Under the pieces are notes generated by a model. That model had not been told where the DNA came from, did no database searches, and worked only from the letters and a program-made list of their open reading frames with translations. Positions 1 through 4,092 of a stretch of DNA of 9,653 nt are shown here, piece by piece. Source of the DNA: GWB1-54-5 sp035290085. GTDB lineage: Bacteria; Patescibacteriota; Gracilibacteria; Peribacterales; Peribacteraceae. The number at the start of each line of letters is the position of its first letter. The first letter of the stretch is position 1. The DNA is taken from positions 1-9,653 of the forward strand of contig DATDVK010000037.1 of the NCBI GenBank assembly GCA_035290085.1, given 5' to 3'. Both the position numbers and the translations under genes were made by a program.

Positions 1-359
1 ACATGGACATCACCTCCTTCCAAGTGGGTGAACAGATGGTTGGAACAGAAGAGGGGAAGATGCTTGCGTGTAAGCACTCTCCTCTCTCCGGTTTGTCTGT
101 GTTTCCAAAGACCGGAAGGATTGTACCGAGTGATTGCTATAAATCAAGAATGTGTCTTTATGATTTAGAGGGCAGAGGACAGAAGTCAGTACTGCCCACT
201 GCTTTCTCACTTCTGCTTTCTTTCCACGAAGTCTTATGTATTGCCGTCTTTGCCTTCTGTATGCGTAAAATAAGGATGATGTGATGTCCGGTTGACTCCG
301 GGGCTTCCAATCCTTATTCTGACGAATGTCACTTGTATCTATGTACCATTACAAAGTGA
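1..359. other. Left-edge region without a recognisable gene
   Basis: No convincing coding sequence is seen. Short open frames exist on both strands, but none has a ribosome binding site, a recognisable motif or plausible composition. A + frame open from base 1 to about 170 could be the tail of a gene to the left, but it is not recognisable. Visible structure: a short hairpin TGCTT/AAGCA at 61-76; TCCGGT/ACCGGA at 87-92 and 111-116; an extended -10-like TGCTATAAA at 135-143; GGGCAG/CTGCCC at 170-175 and 192-197; and a 9-bp inverted repeat AATAAGGAT/ATCCTTATT at 269-277 and 310-318. These would suit untranslated or regulatory RNA, but nothing decides it. Confidence 0.4.
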
Positions 360-387
360 TTGACAATTATCTGTATTAGTTTACATT
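360..387 (+). promoter_or_regulatory. Sigma70-type promoter candidate before a small RNA
   Basis: A consensus -35 TTGACA (360-365) is followed after 16 nt by TACATT (382-387), which matches TATAAT at four of six positions. It is the best -35 box seen in the window. Transcription would start near 394, directly before the structured segment that ends in a T-tract terminator at 499-522. Confidence 0.5.
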
Positions 388-393
388 GTCCAA

Positions 394-522
394 TGCGATG
401 AAGAACTGTTTCCACCTCATCTCCGTCTGGTGCCCGATCCGCTTCCTCTATGAGGAAGGGGCGCTCAGCTGACAGAGAGACAGGACTGAGTACCACGCCC
501 CTTCAAAGCAAGAAGGGCTTTT
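394..522 (+). ncRNA. Candidate structured small RNA (about 130 nt)
   Basis: The segment lies between a TTGACA promoter and a T-tract terminator and is rich in hairpins. A weak stem GATGA/TCATC pairs 397-401 with 417-421. A strong one pairs CTTCCTC 442-448 with GAGGAAG 452-458 around a TAT loop, and continues past a 6-nt one-sided bulge (436-441) into GTGCCC 430-435 with GGGCGC 459-464. A third pairs CTCAG 464-468 with CTGAG 486-490, with inner CTG/CAG. A possible 24-codon ORF starts at ATG 398 but has no Shine-Dalgarno sequence, so a leader peptide is less likely than an RNA. I do not recognise it as 6S, SRP, RNase P or tmRNA. Existence is inferred from promoter, structure and terminator together. 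Confidence 0.4.
499..522 (+). terminator. Rho-independent terminator with T-tract
   Basis: CCCTTC (499-504) pairs with GAAGGG (512-517) around a 7-nt loop and is followed by C and TTTT (519-522). It is the only hairpin in the left part of the window with an immediate T-run, and it probably ends the small RNA starting near 394. Confidence 0.5.
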
Positions 523-667
523 CGTTCATTCACAGCACCGAAATGCAGAGAGAAATCTGCTCTTGATCTTCCGTAAGTAGGAAAACTGCGACAAGCGTCG
601 CGACTAGCGGAGATCTTAAATCCCATTTTTGGGAGAGGGCAGTTGTTGTCGAAGTGGAGTTTCTTCC

Positions 668-1168
668 ATGCAAGTTGCTCAGAAAGGTTCGAACGGTGCG
701 AGCAAGGGGTCGCCTGTGGTCATCCTTTTCCGTGGCGAGACGATGACGCCGAGCGTGTTCGTGCGGCGGTATCCGGCTCTCACAGAGGAGAATCATCATG
801 GGGGCTCTTTTGTGCGCCCCTCGGGCACTGAGTCTGTGGATGCTTTTCTCAATTATGTTCCTATAGGAAGGAGGAAACAGGAACCCCATGGTCGACTGGG
901 GCAGGTGTCTCAGAGGCGTGCCAGGCGCTTGAAAAACAACACGAAAGGCAAGTACTGGTGCCGTTGTCGGCATTGCATGCGGTCGTTCATCCGTGATCGT
1001 ATTCGCGATCACGAGGCGTCCTGCGCGATGAATCCGGTCAATGAACAGCTTGTTGAGTGCAGCTTCTGCTCGCACTTGGGTCATCCCGACAAGATCGGTG
1101 CGCACGAGAGTGCGTGCCCGAGCAAGCCGGGTGTCCAGAAGTGCGAAGTCGAAGCCGTTGCGAGCTGA
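668..1168 (+). CDS. Small protein with two tandem C2HC zinc fingers, function unknown
   Basis: The product is 166 aa, starting at ATG 668, which has GGAG at 656-659 with an 8-nt spacer; the frame is open to a TTG at 629 without a better site. The N-terminal half is unremarkable and the middle is basic (RRKQ near 68-71, RRARRLKNN near 83-91). The C-terminal third has two putative zinc fingers of identical spacing, C-x2-C-x11-H-x3-C: C100/C103/H115/C119 and C131/C134/H146/C150, ending HEASC and HESAC. This resembles the C2HC fingers common in eukaryotic proteins (CxxC...HExxC type). Zinc and nucleic-acid binding is inferred from the motif and the basic linker. It lies inside module M0 and is followed by hairpins. 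I do not recognise the family. A long antisense frame covers it but lacks such motifs. Confidence 0.65.
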   Translation: MQVAQKGSNGASKGSPVVILFRGETMTPSVFVRRYPALTEENHHGGSFVRPSGTESVDAFLNYVPIGRRKQEPHGRLGQVSQRRARRLKNNTKGKYWCRCRHCMRSFIRDRIRDHEASCAMNPVNEQLVECSFCSHLGHPDKIGAHESACPSKPGVQKCEVEAVAS

Positions 1169-1188
1169 GTCGAAGCCCACCCCGCCCC

Positions 1189-1209
1189 GGGAGCGCCAAT
1201 GGCGCTCCC
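1189..1209 (+). terminator. GC-rich hairpin after the zinc-finger gene
   Basis: A perfect 9-bp stem GGGAGCGCC/GGCGCTCCC with AAT loop lies 20 nt after the stop at 1168. No T-run follows, so it may act as an mRNA 3'-end stabiliser or a non-canonical terminator rather than a classical one. Confidence 0.45.
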
Positions 1210-1211
1210 AA

Positions 1212-1247
1212 CCGGACCTGCGTTGCCCCCAGCGCGCGCAGGTCTGG
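1212..1247 (+). other. Second hairpin before the M0 3' arm
   Basis: CCGGACCTGCG (1212-1222) pairs over 11 bp with CGCAGGTCTGG (1237-1247), including one G-U pair (1214 with 1245). It lies 15 nt before the 3' arm of M0, the position held by the 17-bp hairpins of modules M1 and M2, and is probably their counterpart. Confidence 0.45.
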
Positions 1248-1394
1248 TCTGTTTCAGACGAAAGCAGATTTCTCTCTGTAACTGTATATACCTTGCTCTT
1301 GCACCACCCTGGATCAATTGGATACGCAAGGAGTGGTCCACGCAGTCGCGTGCCAAGAACGGGAGAGCAGACAATTTTTTTGGGAGGTACGGTC

Positions 1395-1601
1395 GTGAGA
1401 CGTCGAAGGAAAATCCTTTGCGAAGCGGGATCAGCTTCACCTGTGGCTGGCAACGGGCAGTCCGACGGGAAACCGAAGGAGATGTCCGCCGCGGCCCGCA
1501 AGCTGCTTGAGAATGCAGCTCTGCGGGGCGCAACCGGGTCCAACAATGTGACCCGGGAGCGGCAACTTGTTGCTGCTAGGGCCAGGGCCAAGCGTGCCTG
1601 A
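1395..1601 (+). CDS. Small basic protein (68 aa), function unknown
   Basis: The GTG start at 1395 is chosen because GGGAGG (1382-1387) lies 7 nt upstream, the strongest ribosome binding site in this region. The frame stays open upstream, but that part reads like non-coding sequence and overlaps the finger gene and its hairpins. The product is very basic: an arginine run follows the start (RRRRK), a Gly/Ser/Pro-rich linker spans about residues 11-29, and a likely alpha helix runs from about 30 to 44 (SAAARKLLENAALRG). The tail is Arg/Ala-rich (ARARAKRA). There is one cysteine and no membrane segment. Nucleic-acid or ribosome binding would suit the charge, but this is inference. The gene sits inside module M1 and is followed by a 17-bp hairpin starting 34 nt after the stop. 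I do not recognise the family. Confidence 0.55.
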   Translation: MRRRRKILCEAGSASPVAGNGQSDGKPKEMSAAARKLLENAALRGATGSNNVTRERQLVAARARAKRA

Positions 1602-1635
1602 TCTTCCGGGCTCCTTTTCTCATCTCCCAAACCCC

Positions 1636-1672
1636 GCTCGGTCCGCTGCAGTTTCACTGCGGCGGGCCGAGC
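1636..1672 (+). other. 17-bp hairpin of module M1
   Basis: The left arm 1636-1652 pairs completely with 1656-1672 around a TTC loop, with two U-G wobbles. Its outer ten bases GCTCGGTCCG are identical to the M2 hairpin at 1934, while the inner seven pairs differ but still pair, showing compensatory change. A T-run (1687-1691) follows about 14 nt later, so termination is possible but not typical. Confidence 0.6.
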
Positions 1673-1852
1673 ACATCCTTACCATCTTTTTGGAAGGAGC
1701 AAGGTGTATACACCACAGTGATCTTTGTAAACCACAGTCTTTCGTACGTACCTTGCTCTTGTATCCCCCTTTTCAAGAGGGGCGGTCCGCACTTCTGTGT
1801 GCCAGTGATGGAAGAGCATTCATAGCGTGGGAAAAATTCTGAGTATCAGAAA

Positions 1853-1898
1853 GGCTCACCGCACTTGCGAGACTAAGTTCTCCTAAGTGTGGTGAGCC
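1853..1898 (+). other. 14-bp stem-loop inside M2
   Basis: GGCTCACCGCACTT (1853-1866) pairs fully with AAGTGTGGTGAGCC (1885-1898), with a single G-U pair (1861 with 1890). The 18-nt loop contains GAGA and TCTC, which could add an inner helix. No T-run follows. Confidence 0.5.
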
Positions 1899-1933
1899 AC
1901 TGGTAGCTCACTTTGTTTCTCACTCCTGACGAA

Positions 1934-1971
1934 GCTCGGTCCGTTTGTAGTTCGCTGCAGGCGGACCGAGC
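1934..1971 (+). other. 17-bp hairpin of M2 with TTCG tetraloop
   Basis: 1934-1950 pairs with 1955-1971 over 17 positions, three of them U-G, closed by a TTCG (UUCG in RNA) tetraloop, one of the most stable RNA loops known. It is the counterpart of the M1 hairpin at 1636-1672 and ends 19 nt before the M2 3' arm. Confidence 0.6.
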
Positions 1972-2043
1972 AAGCTTTCGATTTTATGGAAAGAGCAAGG
2001 TGCGTACTATCATTTCGTTCTTTTACTTTTCGCAGCAAGAAAC

Positions 2044-2102
2044 CTGTTCTGCTCAACTGGAACTGACGTAGCGGGGCTCCGTTGCGGGCTCCGGCAGAAC
2101 AG
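2044..2102 (+). promoter_or_regulatory. 5' leader stem next to the ribosome binding site of the 32-aa gene
   Basis: CTGTTCTGC (2044-2052) is the exact reverse complement of GCAGAACAG (2094-2102), whose last base is one nt before AGGAG (2104-2108). The interior holds two copies of GGGCTCCG (near 2074 and 2085). Because the left strand also pairs with 2312-2319 at the end of the module, the two pairings exclude each other and could form a translational switch. This is inferred from sequence alone. Confidence 0.35.
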
Positions 2103-2116
2103 AAGGAGAATTGTCC

Positions 2117-2215
2117 ATGTCGAAGAATCGCCGTTGCCCAAAGTGCGGCCGCCTCATGAAGAAGTGCCGCTGCAAAGATTATGCCCAGCACAAGGAGGCG
2201 CCCGCCAAGAAATAG
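2117..2215 (+). CDS. 32-aa four-cysteine zinc-ribbon-like microprotein
   Basis: ATG 2117 is preceded by AGGAG (2104-2108) with an 8-nt spacer; the stop is TAG 2213-2215. The product begins MSKNRRCPKCG and has cysteines at 7, 10, 17 and 19 (C-x2-C-x6-C-x-C), a knuckle-plus-CxC pattern suited to one zinc ion. The rest is strongly basic (KKCRCK, then a Lys-rich tail HKEAPAKK). Size and charge recall small zinc-ribbon or ribosome-associated proteins, but I do not recognise a family. It is the only gene in module M3, has a structured 5' leader and is followed by a 14-bp hairpin. A good ribosome binding site, the cysteine pattern and the hairpin together make it more likely real than chance. Confidence 0.6.
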   Translation: MSKNRRCPKCGRLMKKCRCKDYAQHKEAPAKK

Positions 2216-2268
2216 GGCTTCGGAGTTCTGACAATTCCCGCCAGTGGCATCTGCCATCGGCTTCCTTA

Positions 2269-2299
2269 GCGGCTCCGTACCCCAAGGGTACGGAGCCGC
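2269..2299 (+). terminator. 14-bp perfect hairpin between convergent genes
   Basis: GCGGCTCCGTACCC (2269-2282) pairs perfectly with GGGTACGGAGCCGC (2286-2299) around a 3-nt CAA loop. It lies between the stop of the 32-aa gene (2215) and the stop of the opposing transposase (2311), so it could serve both strands. No T-run follows on +. Confidence 0.5.
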
Positions 2300-2310
2300 G
2301 CATCTTACGA

Positions 2311-3042
2311 TCAGAACAGATTTCTTGGTGTTTCCCGAGGGGCGATGCTATCTCTGCATCGATATTCCATTGTCGGGTTGTTCCGGTCACGATCCCAATT
2401 CATAGGATTATCAATGATGTATTGGCGGATGCGTTGCCATTCGTCGTGGGTACGAATGATGTGGTCATGGTAATTGGGTTGCCATGCAAAATCCGTGTAT
2501 CCCATCGTGTGGATGCGTTTGGTCGATAGGGATTTTATTTGCGCGACGATGGACCCCAATGTGTACGGGCGGCGGCGAAATAATGGAATGTAAATGTTGA
2601 CCTGCGTAGAGACGCACCGCCGGTGCGTCTCTACGGGTGCACCAACGGTGTCATCAACGGGTGCACCAACGGTGTCACCGACAATGCCGAACCACCGTTC
2701 CGCATTTACGGGGTTGTTAGGATGGATTACAACAATGACATGAACGTGGTTTGGCATCACCACCCAAGAATCAATGCTCACACATGGCCGCACTATTGGT
2801 GTGCGTTGGATTTCATCGGCGACGGCACATCCAGCATGATTTAATCCCATCATTCCATGACAGATTTCTCCAAACTGTGTTTTTCGATCTTCTGTGCATA
2901 CTGTAATAAAATACGGGCTGGGTGATGCATAATCCTTTCCAGATTTGCGATTGGATGCGATGCGGTATTTTTCTCTGTAGAGATCCATGTCTTTATGGTG
3001 CTGCTTTGACTTTCTTTCTCCCATGTTTCTCTGATATTTCAT
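2311..3042 (-). CDS. REP-associated tyrosine transposase (RAYT, IS200-like Y1 family)
   Basis: The 243-aa product has the HUH-type Y1 nuclease features of RAYTs: beta strand YFITVCTEDRKTQFGEI (44-60), metal-binding PNHVHV with H99 and H101, and catalytic Tyr191 in PNYHDHIIR. The typical C-terminal segment follows (EWQRIRQYIIDNPMNW, 201-216). This family nicks single-stranded DNA at REP hairpins. The ATG at 3042 has AAGGA 12 nt upstream; internal ATGs (residues 7 and 19) are possible starts, and residue 19 fits the usual length best. Between the HUH motif and the Tyr lies a variable loop (about 121-147) that holds an 8-aa duplication (DTVGAPVD, DTVGAPVE) and a peptide encoded by a REP-like palindrome. 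The frame is intact and all catalytic residues are present, so it may be active. It ends inside the 3' arm of module M3. Confidence 0.9.
   Translation of the reverse strand: MKYQRNMGERKSKQHHKDMDLYREKYRIASNRKSGKDYASPSPYFITVCTEDRKTQFGEICHGMMGLNHAGCAVADEIQRTPIVRPCVSIDSWVVMPNHVHVIVVIHPNNPVNAERWFGIVGDTVGAPVDDTVGAPVETHRRCVSTQVNIYIPLFRRRPYTLGSIVAQIKSLSTKRIHTMGYTDFAWQPNYHDHIIRTHDEWQRIRQYIIDNPMNWDRDRNNPTMEYRCRDSIAPRETPRNLF
2605..2635. repeat. REP-like palindrome inside the transposase gene
   Basis: CGTAGAGACGCACC (2605-2618) and GGTGCGTCTCTACG (2622-2635) form a perfect 14-bp stem with a 3-nt loop. The GTAGAGACGC core resembles dispersed REP-like repeats seen in many bacteria. On the - strand it is read in frame as VETHRRCVST (residues 137-146 of the transposase). 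Confidence 0.75.
2634..2681. repeat. Two tandem 24-bp repeats inside the transposase gene
   Basis: The 20-mer CGGGTGCACCAACGGTGTCA occurs at 2634-2653 and again at 2658-2677, giving a period of 24 bp and an in-frame duplication of eight residues. The repeat directly adjoins the REP-like palindrome. Confidence 0.8.
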
Positions 3043-3087
3043 TGATACCGTTATTCCTTTTTGGCTTTCTTCAGTGGATATTGCGGT

Positions 3088-3123
3088 TCTGTTCCTGTTT
3101 AGAACAGAGAGGTACGGTAGAAT
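3088..3123 (+). promoter_or_regulatory. Operator-like palindrome and -10 box before polymerase X
   Basis: TCTGTTC (3088-3094) and GAACAGA (3102-3108) form an inverted repeat with a 7-nt centre. It covers the place where a -35 box would lie (about 3095-3100) for the -10-like TAGAAT at 3118-3123. A repressor bound there would block the promoter. It is not a canonical LexA box: the CTGT to ACAG distance is 11, not 8. The -10 box ends 6 nt before ATG 3130, so transcription could begin at the start codon. Confidence 0.35.
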
Positions 3124-3129
3124 GTGCCC

Positions 3130-4083
3130 ATGGAAAATAACAGGGCCATCGCAGGTCAGCTCCGCCAGATTGCCGTCTTGCTCGCTGAGCAGCAGGTGCC
3201 TTTTAAACCTGCCGCGTATCGCCGTGCGGCGCAGGTGGTAGAGGAGTTGCCACGGGATATTTCCACGTACGGCAGTGCAAAAGAACTGGAGAAGCTGCCG
3301 GCGATTGGGGAAGCCATTGCCAAGAAAATCATCGAGTACTTAGAAACCGGGCAGATCTCCTTCCTCGTGAAATTGCGCGCGGAGCAGGGGGGGATTTCGG
3401 CTGAGCTCATGGACATAGAGGGGCTTGGTCCCAAGAGAGTCCGGCAGATTCAATCTGCTCTTGGCATTACCACGGTTGCAGGGCTCATCAAAGCGGCGGA
3501 AGCAGGGAAGCTGCAGGGTCTCCCGCGCATGTCTGCTCTCATGGAGAAGAAAATCCTCGAGAACGCGAAGCGAGTGAAGGAGCGGACGAAGCGGTTCCCG
3601 CGGGAAGAGATTAAAGATGATGTGGAGAAACTCCGGAAGACAATTGGGAGTGTGCAAGGTGTGGAGAAATTGGAAATTGCCGGTTCGTACCGCAGAGAGA
3701 AAGAGACGGTGGGGGATATAGATGTTCTTGTGGTGACGAAGAAACCGAAGAATGTTTCGGATGCCATCGCATCCCTTTCGTTTGTCCGCGACACGGTGGC
3801 GCACGGCGATAAGAAGCTTTCCTTCGATCTCAAAAACGGTCTCCGGGTGGATGTGAGGTTCGTCCGCAGAAACCAGTGGGGTGCTGCGCTGCTCTACTTC
3901 ACCGGCAGCAAGGAGCACAACATTGCCATGCGGAAAGTGGCGATGCGACACAAATGGAAACTCAATGAGTACGGTCTTTTCGATGGAACTGGAAAATTTA
4001 TCGCCGGTAAGACTGAACAAGAGGTATACGATAAGCTCGGTCTCCCGTACTACGAGCCGCGGGAACGGAGGGATGCGCTCTAG
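3130..4083 (+). CDS. DNA polymerase X (family X), short form without PHP domain
   Basis: This repair polymerase fills short gaps in DNA, as in base-excision or end-joining repair. Of 317 aa, the first part is the 8-kDa-like and helix-hairpin-helix region (HhH at about 56-67, LPAIGEAIAKKI, and 96-107, IEGLGPKRVRQI). The nucleotidyltransferase core has GSYRR at 185-189, the metal-binding Asp pair in GDID (196, 198) and a third Asp in RVDVR (241). FTGSKEHN (257-264) and NEYGLF (279-284) are also conserved, so the active site is complete. Bacterial PolX is usually about 570 aa with a C-terminal PHP exonuclease; here the stop comes where the linker would begin. The family N-terminus (MENNRAIAGQL) favours ATG 3130; GTG 3124, with AGAGAGG 11 nt upstream, is the alternative. 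The stop is 9 nt from the converging acyltransferase. Confidence 0.9.
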   Translation: MENNRAIAGQLRQIAVLLAEQQVPFKPAAYRRAAQVVEELPRDISTYGSAKELEKLPAIGEAIAKKIIEYLETGQISFLVKLRAEQGGISAELMDIEGLGPKRVRQIQSALGITTVAGLIKAAEAGKLQGLPRMSALMEKKILENAKRVKERTKRFPREEIKDDVEKLRKTIGSVQGVEKLEIAGSYRREKETVGDIDVLVVTKKPKNVSDAIASLSFVRDTVAHGDKKLSFDLKNGLRVDVRFVRRNQWGAALLYFTGSKEHNIAMRKVAMRHKWKLNEYGLFDGTGKFIAGKTEQEVYDKLGLPYYEPRERRDAL

Positions 4084-4092
4084 AATGCGTTC

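Larger units (their letters stand above)
546..1278 (+). repeat. Module M0: unit bounded by 16-bp perfect inverted arms
   Basis: The 5' arm 546-561 (CAGAGAGAAATCTGCT) is the exact reverse complement of the 3' arm 1263-1278; a further pair, 563 with 1261, follows one mismatch. The unit holds the zinc-finger gene 668-1168 and two GC-rich hairpins (1189-1209, 1212-1247) shortly before the 3' arm. The 5' arm can also fold on itself (GCAGA 545-549 with TCTGC 556-560). The next module begins 5 nt after this one ends. The sequence of the arms is certain; their role as RNA or DNA ends is inferred. Confidence 0.6.
1284..1711 (+). repeat. Module M1: unit bounded by 17-bp inverted arms
   Basis: The 5' arm 1284-1300 (GTATATACCTTGCTCTT) pairs along its whole length with 1695-1711 (AAGGAGCAAGGTGTATAC spans 1694-1711): 15 Watson-Crick pairs and two wobbles (1289 with 1706, 1299 with 1696). 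T1283 and A1712 can add one pair. It carries the 68-aa gene 1395-1601 and a 17-bp hairpin (1636-1672) 22 nt before the 3' arm. A local alternative partner for the 5' arm exists: CCTTGC 1291-1296 with GCAAGG 1326-1331. Confidence 0.6.
1744..2007 (+). ncRNA. Module M2: candidate structured RNA sealed by a 17-bp helix
   Basis: The 5' arm 1744-1760 (GTACGTACCTTGCTCTT) pairs with 1991-2007 (AAGAGCAAGGTGCGTAC) over 17 positions, with one wobble. Inside are a hairpin 1766-1782 (CCCCTTT/AGAGGGG, loop TCA), a 14-bp stem-loop 1853-1898 (GGCTCACCGCACTT with AAGTGTGGTGAGCC) and a 17-bp hairpin 1934-1971. Only trivial ORFs are seen, for example 19 codons from GTG 1828. The arms and last hairpin are homologous to those of M1, with compensatory changes, which favours a conserved RNA fold of about 264 nt. 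No known RNA family is recognised. Whether it is transcribed alone or as part of a longer RNA cannot be told from the sequence. Confidence 0.5.
2036..2327 (+). repeat. Module M3: unit bounded by 16-bp inverted arms
   Basis: CAAGAAACCTGTTCTG (2036-2051) pairs with CAGAACAGATTTCTTG (2312-2327) at 15 of 16 positions; the exception is C2043 opposite A2320. The unit carries the 32-aa gene 2117-2215 and a 14-bp hairpin ending 12 nt before the 3' arm. The 5' arm overlaps a second inverted repeat whose partner (2094-2102) abuts the ribosome binding site. The 3' arm lies within the last codons of the opposing transposase gene. Confidence 0.55.

Noticed and set aside
3..284. 93-codon + frame at the left edge
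   Set aside because: No ribosome binding site can be judged at the edge, composition is not protein-like, and hairpins lie throughout it.
398..472. 24-aa peptide ORF in the small RNA
   Set aside because: It has no Shine-Dalgarno sequence, and the strong bulged hairpin spans most of the frame; an RNA is the simpler reading.
530..1657. A 375-codon open frame on the - strand
   Set aside because: It is antisense to two + genes with good ribosome binding sites, its composition is Arg/Ala/Ser-rich as expected of a GC-rich shadow frame, and no motif is visible.
1567..1842. 91-codon + frame
   Set aside because: It runs through the 17-bp hairpin and both module boundaries, has no ribosome binding site and no recognisable protein features.
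1883..2257. 124-codon - strand frame
   Set aside because: It overlaps M2, the 32-aa gene and several hairpins antisense; a hydrophobic stretch at its start is not enough support.
546..2327. Integron cassette array (attC sites)
   Set aside because: The modules are tandem with hairpins, but the hairpins lack the GTTRRRY/RYYYAAC core sites, and the arms differ between modules and flank the cargo on both sides.
546..2327. CRISPR array
   Set aside because: Arms are inverted pairs of differing sequence, 264-733 bp apart, not short direct repeats with regular spacers.
3088..3108. LexA/SOS box
   Set aside because: CTGT and ACAG are 11 nt apart rather than 8, and the Gram-positive GAAC-N4-GTTC form is absent; kept only as an unassigned operator-like palindrome.
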